DNA from: JACCZX01 sp963824935
GTDB lineage: Bacteria > Pseudomonadota > Gammaproteobacteria > Burkholderiales > Burkholderiaceae_F
Direction: 5' to 3'
DNA length: 64,000 nt
NCBI GenBank assembly: GCA_963824935.1
Contig: CAWGRF010000023.1
Span: 124,001 to 188,000, forward strand
Shown: positions 1 to 8,573 of the stretch, in pieces
How the letters are laid out: each line of letters opens with the position of its first letter
Numbering within the stretch: the stretch's first letter is position 1
The notes under the pieces: generated by a model
Databases searched by the model: none
Seen by the model: only the letters and a program-made list of their open reading frames with translations
Told to the model about the DNA's origin: nothing
Translations under genes and position numbers: made by a program

Positions 1-1564
1 GATAGAGACCGAGCCCGGTGCCCTGCGTGCGCGTCGTGAAGAACGGCTCAAATAGTGCAGCGCGGGCATCTCGAGGCACCCCTTCCCCATCATCAAACAC
101 CCAAAGTTGCGGCCGATCCTCCTCGGGGCCGCGCTCGATAACGATCCGCACGGATTTGGGACCCCCGGTCGCGTAACGCAGCGCATTATCGACGAGGTTA
201 TAGAGCACTTGCCTTAAGTGTGATTGCTCGAATTTCACACGCAGTTCGGGTTCGGATTCAAGCTGGATCGTGGCTGCCGCGAGCCCTCGGTCGCGCATGA
301 ACTCGGCTAAGAACTGCCGCACGAATTCGTTGATGTCGATCTCGTCGCCGAGCGGCGGCTCGCGCCGCGCCACTCTGAGAACATCTTCCACGAGCCGATT
401 CAGCCGCTGCGTATTTTCACGCACGATGCCGGCCATTCGCTTGAGCATCGGATCGGCGCTGTCCTCGTCCATCAGCTGCCCAGCATGGCTGATGGCCGCC
501 AGCGGATTTCGGATCTCGTGCGCGATCGACGCCGTCAAGCGACCCATCGCAGCGAGCTTCAACTGCTGCGCGCGATCCTCGACCGCACGCACATCTTCGA
601 TAAAGATCACGAACTCTTCGGCCGTACCGGACGTGGGGCGCGCAAAGCGCGCACGCATGCGTGATTCCAACAGAGGGCTCGTCGCGACGTCGGACCCAGC
701 CATCACCGAGTTGGACCATGCACCTTCGCTGCGGCCCGCCTCGACCCAGCGCAGGAACGCCTCTGCCAACGCGCTGGCAGCCGGCACGCTGGTCAAACGC
801 ACCCCGGTCAGTTGCGCCGCGGGCTCGAGTCCAAGCATCCGGCGCGCGGCTCGATTGTTGGCCCGTACCTGAGTCGTCGGATCGACCACGATCACGCCTT
901 GCTGCATCTGTGCGATCACGAGCCGGTTAATCGCCAACTGATTTTGCAGATCGCGGCCGCGCGAGCGCGCCAAACGCTCCTGACTGGCCAGCCGCACGCT
1001 CAGCGCGCGCAGCAGCGCCGTCACAGCAAATAGCGCTGCGCCGTAGACACCCGCCTGAAACAGCAGTGAGTCCGATGCGGTGGCTGACAAGGTGCGCACG
1101 CCGGCGTCGATCAGGATCGCCAGCACCGCGATCGCGCAGACGAAGAACACGAGCGTTGAAGGCAGCAGCAACGATGCGCCCGCCAGCGGCAGCAGGAACA
1201 GAATGACCCAGCCCGAAGCCACGCCGCCGCTGCCGACGACCAATGTGGTTATGACCACGAGGTCGAGCACCAGCTGGCCGAGGACCTGCGCCAGAAAGCG
1301 TCGATGCAGGTAAAGCGCAAGACCCGCAAACAACGCTGCAAACGCGAAATACGATAAGGATGCAACGAGGGTTAGCTGCGCCGCGCCGACTGCTCCAACT
1401 GGACGCGTTCCGAAGGCAGCACTCGCGAATACCAGTGCCGCGGCAACGATGACGCGTGTACTGGCAAAGTACTCGAGCGCGCGCCACGGGGTGTCGTCCT
1501 CGTCCACCAGCTTGCCGTCGATCAGCACCTCGACCGCGGCCATCGATGTGTCGGGGGCGTTCAT
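1..1564 (-). CDS. pilS: Sensor histidine kinase PilS-like (3' end cut by window)
   Basis: Membrane sensor kinase of the PilS type, which with PilR controls pilin transcription in related bacteria. Reading back from an ATG at 1564, the protein has about six hydrophobic segments (residues ~40-200), a PAS-like stretch, then the phosphoacceptor box HEIRNPL with the histidine codon at 518-520 (residue ~349). The N box NLVDNALRY, G1 box DDGEGVP and G2 box GTGLGL follow. The last is within 20 bases of the window edge, so only the extreme C-terminus is missing. A GTG seven codons upstream is an alternative start. It follows the PP0621-type and CcsA-like genes on the same strand, the usual betaproteobacterial order, which is what suggests PilS over other NtrB-like kinases. 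pilR would lie outside the window. Confidence 0.8.
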   Translation of the reverse strand, partial: MNAPDTSMAAVEVLIDGKLVDEDDTPWRALEYFASTRVIVAAALVFASAAFGTRPVGAVGAAQLTLVASLSYFAFAALFAGLALYLHRRFLAQVLGQLVLDLVVITTLVVGSGGVASGWVILFLLPLAGASLLLPSTLVFFVCAIAVLAILIDAGVRTLSATASDSLLFQAGVYGAALFAVTALLRALSVRLASQERLARSRGRDLQNQLAINRLVIAQMQQGVIVVDPTTQVRANNRAARRMLGLEPAAQLTGVRLTSVPAASALAEAFLRWVEAGRSEGAWSNSVMAGSDVATSPLLESRMRARFARPTSGTAEEFVIFIEDVRAVEDRAQQLKLAAMGRLTASIAHEIRNPLAAISHAGQLMDEDSADPMLKRMAGIVRENTQRLNRLVEDVLRVARREPPLGDEIDINEFVRQFLAEFMRDRGLAAATIQLESEPELRVKFEQSHLRQVLYNLVDNALRYATGGPKSVRIVIERGPEEDRPQLWVFDDGEGVPRDARAALFEPFFTTRTQGTGLGLY

Positions 1565-1608
1565 TCGGATGCTCGCCGATCGCACGAGGATCGCATCTTG
1601 TGCCGCCG

Positions 1609-1842
1609 TTATCCGCTCGCCGGAGGCGCGGCTCGGCGATGCTCTTCGCAGCAAAAATAGCGCTCGTCTCGCACCAGCGCCTCGTTGCGCGGAACATGCA
1701 GACCGCAGGTGGCGCAGCTCACCATTGGCAGACGCGCGACGCTCGAGTCCTGGTCGCGGCGAGGCAAGCTCTTTTTCTGCAGCAAGCGCCACGCAAGATA
1801 AATCGCCAGCGCGAGCAATACGAAAAACAGAACCCGGCTCAT
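1609..1842 (-). CDS. Small PP0621-family membrane protein with Cys motif
   Basis: Protein of 77 residues with one N-terminal membrane helix (residues ~3-20), a basic linker and a C-terminal CATC ... CC cysteine cluster followed by EEH, resembling a small metal-binding knuckle. This matches the PP0621-type proteins that sit between the CcsA-like gene and pilS in many betaproteobacteria. The function of the family is not known to me. Its start coincides with the stop of the upstream CcsA-like gene (one-base overlap), so translational coupling is likely. Confidence 0.7.
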   Translation of the reverse strand: MSRVLFFVLLALAIYLAWRLLQKKSLPRRDQDSSVARLPMVSCATCGLHVPRNEALVRDERYFCCEEHRRAAPPASG

Positions 1843-2682
1843 CAGACTCTTTGCAGCAAGACTTCAAGCACAAAGTGGCTGCCGACGTAGGCCAGCATCA
1901 GCATTGCAAATCCGGTCAGGGTCCACCGCAAGGCGGTACGTCCGCGCCAACCGAACACCAACCGCCCCACCAGGAGTCCGCCGAACACGATCCAGGCGGC
2001 AATCGCAAACACCGTCTTGTGATCGAACCGTAGCGGACGTCCGAACAGCTCTTCGGAAAAGAAAATTCCACTGACCAGGGTTGCAGTGAGCAGGACGAAC
2101 CCCACCGCGATCAGCCGAAACAGCACACCTTCCATCACCAATAACGGCGGCAGGCGATCGATCACAAAGGCCAGACGCCCCGAGCCCGCGACGCCCTCGC
2201 CATGCAGTCGACGCTCCATCGTGGCCATCAAGGAGTGCATGCATCGCGGCGATCGTCAGCAAGCTGTAGGCGAGAATTGCCAGCAGCAGGTGAACTTGAA
2301 ATAGCGGGGATGCGCTCGATCGTCCGATGATCGCGCCGGGAAACAGAACCGGCAGAAAGCTTGCCAGCGCCGTCAACGGAAGCACCAGCAGGAACATGCC
2401 GCGCGATGCCGAGAAGAAAGTTTCGACGCAGACAATCAACGCCGTGATCCATAGCGTTGCTGATAGTGCGTGCGCAAAACCGAAGCGCAACTGGCCGTCC
2501 TGATACATGCCCTGCAACAGCAAACTACCATGCAGTATCAGCGCAAGCATCAATGCAGCGCCCAGCCATAGCGGCACTCGCCCCGCGGAGGGCCGCAAAC
2601 CAACCCATTCGCGCCAGGCCACCAGCAGATAAAGCGCGGCGACGGCCACGTACAATGCGAGCCACTCGAAGCGCAACTGCAT
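1842..2682 (-). CDS. CcsA/YpjD-like inner membrane protein, frameshifted
   Basis: Polytopic membrane protein of the cytochrome c assembly (CcsA) superfamily, the YpjD-like type often next to ffh. The first 190 or so residues are in one frame from ATG 2682, and the C-terminal ~130 residues are in another, ending at 1842. The junction is near 2230-2236, where the frame with MHALL has to continue into MATMERRLHG. Removing one base from the CTCCTT stretch gives an uninterrupted 279-residue protein of normal length. The C-terminal half keeps the typical FDHKTVFAIAAW segment. As it stands the gene would make a truncated product. Whether this is a sequence error or a real lesion cannot be told here; the same +1 lesion recurs in six other genes. 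Confidence 0.75.
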
Positions 2683-2751
2683 GAATCTTTATACCATGCA
2701 GATGTTGGATTTTTCCTCTGCGCATTCAGCCGAAATCCCATACTTATTTAG

Positions 2752-4130
2752 ATGCTCGATCAACTGACCACCAAACTCGCGCGCGTCGTCAAGACGATGC
2801 GTGGCGAGGCGCGCCTGACCGAAGAGAACATGCAGGCGATGCTGCGCGAAGTCCGCGTGGCGCTGCTGGAGGCCGATGTCGCGTTGCCGGTCGTGCGGGA
2901 TTTCATCGCTCGCATCAGGGAAAGAGCGCTCGGCGAAGAAGTGATCGGCAGCCTTACCCCTGGACAGGCGCTGGTCGGCGTCGTGCAGCAAGAGCTGACC
3001 ACGCTAATGGGCGGCGATCTCGACCCCTGAGCAGCGACAGCTCGACCTCGCAACACAACCGCCGGCGGTCATCCTGCTGGCGGGCCTGCAGGGAGCGGGC
3101 AAGACGACGACTGTCGGCAAGCTCGCGCGCTGGCTGCACGCCGAGCGAAAGAAGAAGGTGCTCACCGTGTCGACCGACGTTTACCGGCCGGCAGCGATCG
3201 AGCAGCTAAGAACGGTCGCAAGCCAGGCTGGCGCCCAGTTTTTCCCGTCGGCGACCGATGACAAGCCGATCGATATCGCCGCGCGTGCGCTGGATCACGC
3301 GAAGCGCCATTATCTTGATGTGCTGATCGTCGACACCGCCGGCCGGCTTGCGATCGATGAAGCGATGATGCAAGAAGTCGCCGCGCTCGAAGCGCAGCTT
3401 CAGTCCGATCGAAACGCTGTTCGTCGTCGATGCGATGCTCGGCCAGGATGCGGTGGCTACTGCGAAGGTGTTTGGCGAGCGGTTGCCGCTGACCGGCGTC
3501 ATTTTGACCAAGCTCGACGGCGACTCGCGTGGCGGCGCGGCGTTATCGGTGCGGCATGTGACCGGCAAGCCAATCAAGTTTGTCGGGGTCGGCGAAAAAC
3601 TCGATGGACTCGAGCCGTTTTCGCCCGATCGAATGGCGAGCCGCATTTTGGGCATGGGCGACATCGTCGCGCTGGTCGAAGACGTTAAGAAGTCGGTTGA
3701 TCAGGCGAGCGCGCAAAAATTTGCCCGGCGCATGCAATCGGGCGAGCGTTTCGATCTGAACGATTTCAAGGAGCAGATCGCGCAGATGCGCAAGATGGGC
3801 GGGCTCTCGAGTTTGATCGACAAGCTACCGGCGCAGCTTGCAGAAGCGGCCGGTCAAGTTAAGGCCGAAGATACCGAGAAGCAGATTCGCCGCACCGAAG
3901 GGATCATCAACTCGATGACGGCCGCCGAGCGCGCAAAGCCTGAGCTGATCAAGGCGTCACGCAAGCGCCGAATCGCCGCTGGAGCCGGCGTTCCCGTGCA
4001 GGAAGTAAACCGCATGCTGAAACAATTCGATCAGATGCAAGCGATGATGAAGCAGATGAAAAAGGGCGGGCTGGCGAAGATGATGCGAGGCTTGGGCGCG
4101 TTGAAGGGTATGCCTGGGATGCCGCGTTAG
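2752..4130 (+). CDS. ffh: Signal recognition particle GTPase Ffh, two frameshifts
   Basis: SRP54-type GTPase that binds signal peptides and 4.5S RNA for co-translational targeting. Three frames are used in turn: the N domain from ATG 2752 to a stop at 3030, the G domain (GAGKTTT P-loop, DTAGRL) to about 3400, then TKLDGD and the methionine-rich M domain to the stop at 4130. Two +1 changes are needed, one at the CCCC run 3024-3027 immediately before TGA, the other near 3396-3404 before the FVVDAM motif. Removing one base at each gives 458 residues, close to the 453 of E. coli Ffh. Ffh is essential in well studied bacteria, so a doubly broken copy is unlikely to be the true sequence unless a second copy exists elsewhere. 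Confidence 0.9.
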
Positions 4131-4357
4131 TAGTTGGAGGTGCACCGTGGTCGCAGCGCGCAAGCGTTCGGCGTAGCTGCGCTGCCTGAGGCGTCGGGCA
4201 CTTCGTGCCTGCTCTGCGGTACTCGCGCCAGCGGGCGGGCCTGCAAACTCGCTGCGCTCAAACAGGCGGGCCCTTAGGGCTCCCGCTGGCGCTGCGCTCC
4301 TCGACGACGCCCAAGGCAGTGCATCTACACCAAACGCTTGCGCGTCGGAGCGTCATC
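4131..4357. other. Intergenic region ffh / transglycosylase, mostly repeat
   Basis: Convergent gap of 227 bases without a supportable gene. About half is the dispersed repeat entered separately at 4188-4312. The rest shows no T-tailed hairpin or promoter that I can support. Confidence 0.6.
4188..4312 (+). repeat. Dispersed ~125 bp palindromic repeat, copy 1
   Basis: Intergenic element whose inverted copy lies at about 31886-32012. Shared blocks include GGCGTCGGGCACTTCGTGCC, CTCTGCGGTACTCG, GGGCCTGCAAACTCGCT and TGCGCTCCTCGACGACGCC. Internally this copy has matching arms GCGCCAGCGGG ... CCCGCTGGCGC and GGGCCTG ... CAGGC, so it can fold into a long hairpin. It encodes nothing convincing. It resembles REP- or MITE-type dispersed elements; the family is not identified. 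Confidence 0.75.
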
Positions 4358-5035
4358 TCAACCAACGCGTGGGTTTGGAACTGCGGGTTGCTCGCCGGGC
4401 GTCGCGTCGTAGCTCCAGCGGTTTTTCCACGCCGCGAGCACTGAATCGGGATACGCCGCGCGGCCGCGGCTGCCGTTGTAGCGGCCCAGCGCCATGAACA
4501 AGTCTCCGCGCTCAATATCCAGATAGTGCCGAAGGATCACAGTGCCGTAGCGCAGGTTCGTGCGCATTGAGAAAAGATGGCGTGATTCACCGTCGCCGAT
4601 CACTCGAGTCCAAAACGGCATCACCTGCATCAGCCCGCGCGCGCCGGCGATCGAGATCGCATACTTGCGAAAATTGCTTTCGACCTGGATCAGTCCGAGC
4701 ACCAGCTGCCGATCGAGACCCGCCCGAGTCGCTTCGTAGTCAAGCGTTTTCAGAAATTCGACGCGCGCTGCGTAGTCGCCGACGCGACTGCCAAGCCGTT
4801 CGGACATCTCGGCTACCCACGCCAGATACGCAATGCGCTCCTCGATCTTGTCAAAAGCCCGCACCGGCGGCCGCGTGTCGGCAATCTGGTCGGCCAGCGC
4901 GAGACGTACCGCATCGGCCATCGGCTCGTACTGTTGCGCTCCGGCCCGCGCCCCGGACGGCATCAGCATCGGCGCCAGAGCGAGCACACCACCCGCCATC
5001 AACAGACGCCGGCGCGAAGTTTCGCTCGATTGCAT
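4358..5035 (-). CDS. Lytic transglycosylase, SLT domain
   Basis: Exported peptidoglycan lytic transglycosylase of about 225 residues. The N-terminus has a twin-arginine-like SRRRLLM followed by a hydrophobic stretch and an A-R-A cleavage region. The SLT core has the catalytic glutamate in QVESNF, then the ARGLMQVMP motif and the C-terminal ALGRYNGSRG. ATG 5035 shares its first base with the proS stop codon, so the two genes are coupled. The exact transglycosylase class cannot be fixed from sequence alone, but the compact form next to proS is common in betaproteobacteria. Confidence 0.85.
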   Translation of the reverse strand: MQSSETSRRRLLMAGGVLALAPMLMPSGARAGAQQYEPMADAVRLALADQIADTRPPVRAFDKIEERIAYLAWVAEMSERLGSRVGDYAARVEFLKTLDYEATRAGLDRQLVLGLIQVESNFRKYAISIAGARGLMQVMPFWTRVIGDGESRHLFSMRTNLRYGTVILRHYLDIERGDLFMALGRYNGSRGRAAYPDSVLAAWKNRWSYDATPGEQPAVPNPRVG

Positions 5036-6765
5036 CAATGCTGCGCCAGCTGCGCTTTCATAAACTCGAATGCTTCACCGAGCACCACTATCGTCGTCTG
5101 CAGCGAACGGCGGTTCACGTATTCGACATTGCCTTCCTTCAAGCCGCGTTCGCCGATCGTGATTCGGTGCGGGATGCCGATCAGCTCCATCTCTGCAAAC
5201 ATCACACCGGGCCGCTCGTCGCGATCGTCGAGCAATACATCGACGCCGGAGGACTGCAGTTGCGCATAAAGCTGATCGGCTACCTGCCGCACCTGCTGCG
5301 ACTTGCCATAGCCGATTGGCGTCACGACCACCGAAAATGGTGCGATCGCGTCGGGCCATACGATGCCCTTGTCATCGTGATTCTGCTCGATCACTGCGCC
5401 AAGCACGCGCGTTACGCCGATGCCATAGCATCCCATCACTATTAATTGCGGCTTCCCGGCTTCGTCGGTAAATCGAAGATTCATGCTCTGCGGATACGGC
5501 AGTCCGGAAAACACTTGGCCCACTTCGATGCCGCGTTGAATCGCGAGCAAACCCTTGCCGTCGGGCGACGGATCGCCGGCGACTACGCTACGCACATCGG
5601 CGACGATCGGTTCGGGTACATCGCGACCCCAGTTCACACCGGTGTAGTGAAAGTCTTCCTCATTCGCACCACTGACAAAATCGCTCATGTTGGCGACGGT
5701 ACGATCGGCCACGACTGTGACCGGTTTTACCGTCCCGATCGGCCCGAGATAACCCGGCTTGCAGCCGAAGTGTTGCAGGATCTCGGCTTCGGTCGCGAAG
5801 CGAAATCCGCCGCTTAAGCCAGCCACTTTGCCGAGCTTGGTTTCGTTCAGTTCGTGGTCACCGCGGATCAGTATCAACCAAATGCGAGCGGTGTCCGACC
5901 CTGGTTCATCGACCGCGAGCACGATCGACTTAACCGTGCGCGCCAAAGGAATACCAAGCAGTTGCGCCACGTCTTCGCACTTTTCCTTGCCAGGTGTCGG
6001 CGTCTTGCGCAGCTCTTCCTTTGCTGCACCCCTCTGAACGATCAGCGGCAAAGCCTCTGCCAGCTCGACGTTGGCCGCGTAGTCCGAAGTCGGGCAGTAC
6101 GCGATCGCGTCTTCGCCGGTGTCTGCGATCACTTGGAACTCGTGACTTGCCTTGCCGCCGATATTGCCCGTATCGGCGGCCACGGCCCGAAACTTCAACC
6201 CCATTCGCGCGAAGATCCGGCCGTAGGCGTCGTACATCGCCTGATAACTGGCGCGCGCCGAATTCTCGTCGCGATCGAACGAGTACGCGTCCTTCATCGT
6301 GAACTCGCGTCCACGCATTACGCCGAAGCGTGGCCGTCGCTCATCGCGAAACTTGGTTTGGATATGATAGAAGTTGATCGGCAGCTGCTTGTAGCTGCTG
6401 ACGAGCTCGCGCACAACATCGGCTATCACTTCTTCGCTGGTCGGCTGCACGATGAAGTCGCGCTCGTTTCGGTCCTTCAGACGCAGCAACTCGGCGCCCA
6501 TCTTCTGCCAGCGGCCGGATTCCATCCACAGCTCCGCCGGCTGCACCACGGGCATCAGCAGCTCGACCGCACCGGCGCGGTTCATCTCTTCGCGGATGAT
6601 CGTTTCGATCTTGCGGATCGAACGCAATCCGATCGGCATATAGGTATAGATGCCGGCGGCCAACCTTCGGATCATCCCGGCGCGCAGCATCAGCGAATGG
6701 CTGATGACCTCGGCCTCCGACGGCACTTCTTTAAGGGTAGAAATGAAGAACTGGCTGGCGCGCAT
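5035..6765 (-). CDS. proS: Prolyl-tRNA synthetase
   Basis: Class II aminoacyl-tRNA synthetase charging tRNA-Pro, 576 residues, bacterial type with an internal editing domain. Visible are QPTSEEV near the end of motif 1, motif 2 around KFRDERRPRFGVMRGREF, the INS editing domain in the middle (residues ~225-400), motif 3 GCYGIGVTRVLGA and the C-terminal anticodon-binding domain. The start chosen is the ATG giving MRASQFF, the usual N-terminus; a TTG one codon upstream is less likely. It is divergent from rppH, with 72 bases between the starts. Confidence 0.97.
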   Translation of the reverse strand: MRASQFFISTLKEVPSEAEVISHSLMLRAGMIRRLAAGIYTYMPIGLRSIRKIETIIREEMNRAGAVELLMPVVQPAELWMESGRWQKMGAELLRLKDRNERDFIVQPTSEEVIADVVRELVSSYKQLPINFYHIQTKFRDERRPRFGVMRGREFTMKDAYSFDRDENSARASYQAMYDAYGRIFARMGLKFRAVAADTGNIGGKASHEFQVIADTGEDAIAYCPTSDYAANVELAEALPLIVQRGAAKEELRKTPTPGKEKCEDVAQLLGIPLARTVKSIVLAVDEPGSDTARIWLILIRGDHELNETKLGKVAGLSGGFRFATEAEILQHFGCKPGYLGPIGTVKPVTVVADRTVANMSDFVSGANEEDFHYTGVNWGRDVPEPIVADVRSVVAGDPSPDGKGLLAIQRGIEVGQVFSGLPYPQSMNLRFTDEAGKPQLIVMGCYGIGVTRVLGAVIEQNHDDKGIVWPDAIAPFSVVVTPIGYGKSQQVRQVADQLYAQLQSSGVDVLLDDRDERPGVMFAEMELIGIPHRITIGERGLKEGNVEYVNRRSLQTTIVVLGEAFEFMKAQLAQH

Positions 6766-6777
6766 CAAGAAGCTATG

Positions 6778-6807
6778 TTGTTAACGTCGTTGAACTGTCT
6801 CTATAAT
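6778..6807 (+). promoter_or_regulatory. Candidate sigma-70 promoter of rppH
   Basis: TTGTTA at 6778-6783, an 18-base spacer and a perfect TATAAT at 6802-6807, in the proS-rppH divergent gap. This predicts a leader of about 24 bases before the rppH ATG at 6838. Confidence 0.5.
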
Positions 6808-6837
6808 CGAACAAATAGTAAAGGTTCAGGGGTTGGC

Positions 6838-7422
6838 ATGCTGGACAAGGACGGGTATCGCCCGAACGTCGGCATCATCCTGCTTAACAGCCGCAACGAG
6901 GTCTTCTGGGGCAAACGCGTTAAACAGCATTCGTGGCAGTTTCCGCAGGGTGGGATCAAGTACGGTGAATCGCCGGAGCAGGCGATGTATCGCGAGCTCG
7001 GCGAGGAGATTGGGCTTTCCGCCGATCACGTAAAGCTGGTGGGCCGGACACGCGAGTGGCTCCGTTACGACGTGCCGGAGCAGTGGATTCGCCGCGAGCT
7101 GCGAGGAAACTACCGCGGTCAAAAGCAGATCTGGTTTCTACTGCGGCTGGTCGCGCGCGATTGCGATGTGTCCTTACGCGCTACGGCGCACCCCGAATTC
7201 GACGCCTGGCGCTGGAACGAGTATTGGGTGCCACTGGATGCGGTGATCGAATTCAAGCGCGACGTTTATCAGCAAGCGCTCGCCGAACTGTCGCGCTTCG
7301 TATTCAGGCCGACGCGCTCCCATACGAAGCCGGGCCGCCTTCGCCCGGCGACTCTCGATACCACGGTGATCGTGTCGACCAACCCCGTTTCGACTTCCGA
7401 GCCACCGAACGAAGTCGTCTGA
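6838..7422 (+). CDS. rppH: RNA pyrophosphohydrolase RppH (Nudix)
   Basis: Nudix hydrolase that removes pyrophosphate from mRNA 5' ends and triggers decay, 194 residues. The N-terminus MLDKDGYRPNVGIIL is typical. The Nudix box GGIKYGESPEQA ... REL.EEIGL spans residues ~39-61, followed by WLRYDVPE and RGQKQIWFLL, features of the RppH branch. The last ~40 residues are a low-complexity tail rich in Pro, Thr and Ser, common in betaproteobacterial homologues. An upstream open frame extends back over proS but is antisense to it; ATG 6838 sits behind a good promoter. Confidence 0.95.
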   Translation: MLDKDGYRPNVGIILLNSRNEVFWGKRVKQHSWQFPQGGIKYGESPEQAMYRELGEEIGLSADHVKLVGRTREWLRYDVPEQWIRRELRGNYRGQKQIWFLLRLVARDCDVSLRATAHPEFDAWRWNEYWVPLDAVIEFKRDVYQQALAELSRFVFRPTRSHTKPGRLRPATLDTTVIVSTNPVSTSEPPNEVV

Positions 7423-7447
7423 CCGCCCAAGCATCGCCGAGCTCGGA

Positions 7448-8566
7448 CTACAGCAGCACTAGGTTGTCGCGGTGTATCAGCTCCGGCTCCTCGATGAAGC
7501 CGAGTACATTTTCGATTTCTTTCGTCGGCTTGCGCGCGATCAATCTACTTTGCGCACTTGAGTAATTGGCAAGTCCACGCGCAATCTCGCGACCCGCACC
7601 GTCGACGCAGGCGACCACGTCGCCCCGCTGAAACTCGCCGAGCACGTTGATGACTCCAATAGGCAGCAGACTTTTGCCACCCGCAACGAGTGCGCGCGCA
7701 GCGCCATCGTCGATCACTACACGTCCGCTACATTGAAGGTGGCCCGCCAGCCATTGTTTGCGCGCCGTAAGGACGGCAGTGGTGGCAGTCAATTGCGAAC
7801 CGATCGCCTCGCCTTGCGCCAAGCGCATCAAGACGTCTGGCTCACGGCCGGCGGCAATGACGGTGTGGGCGCCGCTACGCGCGGCCCGCTTCGCCGCCAG
7901 CACCTTGGTCAGCATGCCGCCGCGCGCGATACCGCTGCCGGCACCTCCTGCGATCGTTTCGAGTGATGGGTCGCCAGCGGCGGCCTCGCGGATCACCGCG
8001 GCGTTCGTATCGAGGCGCGGGTCGGCCGAATGCAGTCCGGCTTGGTCGGTCAGGATAATCAGCACATCGGCTTCGACCAGATTTGCGACCAGCGCGCCAA
8101 GCGTGTCGTTATCACCGAACTTGATCTCATCCGTAACCACCGTGTCGTTTTCGTTGATCACCGGCACGACGCCGAGAGCGAGCAATGTAGCCAAGGTCGA
8201 GCGCGCGTTCAGATAGCGTGCGCGGTCGGCGAGATCGGCATGCGTTAGCAACACCTGCGCAGACTGCACGTTGTGCGCCCGAAAACTCGCTTCGTATGCC
8301 TGCGCCAAACCCATCTGCCCGACCGCAGCGGCAGCCTGCAATTCGTGAATCTCGTGCGGTCGGCGCTGCCAGCCGAGCCGCTGCATGCCTTCGGCAATCG
8401 CGCCGCTCGACACCAGCAGCACCTGCTTGCCTTGCGCGCGCAGCGCCGCAATCTGCCGCGCCAAGTTGTTGATTGCATCGTGATCGAGACCGCGTCCGTC
8501 GGCAGTCACAAGACTGCTGCCGATCTTGACGACCAGCTTGCGCGCGGCACGGACGACGGATCTCAT
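7448..8566 (-). CDS. proB: Glutamate 5-kinase with PUA domain
   Basis: First enzyme of proline synthesis, phosphorylating glutamate on the gamma carboxyl, 372 residues. The N-terminal amino-acid kinase domain has VVKIGSSLVT, LVSSGAIAEG and NENDTVVTDEIKFGDNDTLG. A C-terminal PUA domain (residues ~280-360) follows. It lies 7 bases downstream of obgE on the same strand, the common rplU-rpmA-obgE-proB order, and converges with rppH with 25 bases between stops. Confidence 0.96.
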   Translation of the reverse strand: MRSVVRAARKLVVKIGSSLVTADGRGLDHDAINNLARQIAALRAQGKQVLLVSSGAIAEGMQRLGWQRRPHEIHELQAAAAVGQMGLAQAYEASFRAHNVQSAQVLLTHADLADRARYLNARSTLATLLALGVVPVINENDTVVTDEIKFGDNDTLGALVANLVEADVLIILTDQAGLHSADPRLDTNAAVIREAAAGDPSLETIAGGAGSGIARGGMLTKVLAAKRAARSGAHTVIAAGREPDVLMRLAQGEAIGSQLTATTAVLTARKQWLAGHLQCSGRVVIDDGAARALVAGGKSLLPIGVINVLGEFQRGDVVACVDGAGREIARGLANYSSAQSRLIARKPTKEIENVLGFIEEPELIHRDNLVLL

Positions 8567-8573
8567 ACCCTGC

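Noticed and set aside
2752..4130. ffh as a pseudogene, or three separate genes
   Set aside because: All three fragments are full-strength Ffh sequence in the right order with no missing residues and two +1 slips, which fits one gene with sequence errors.
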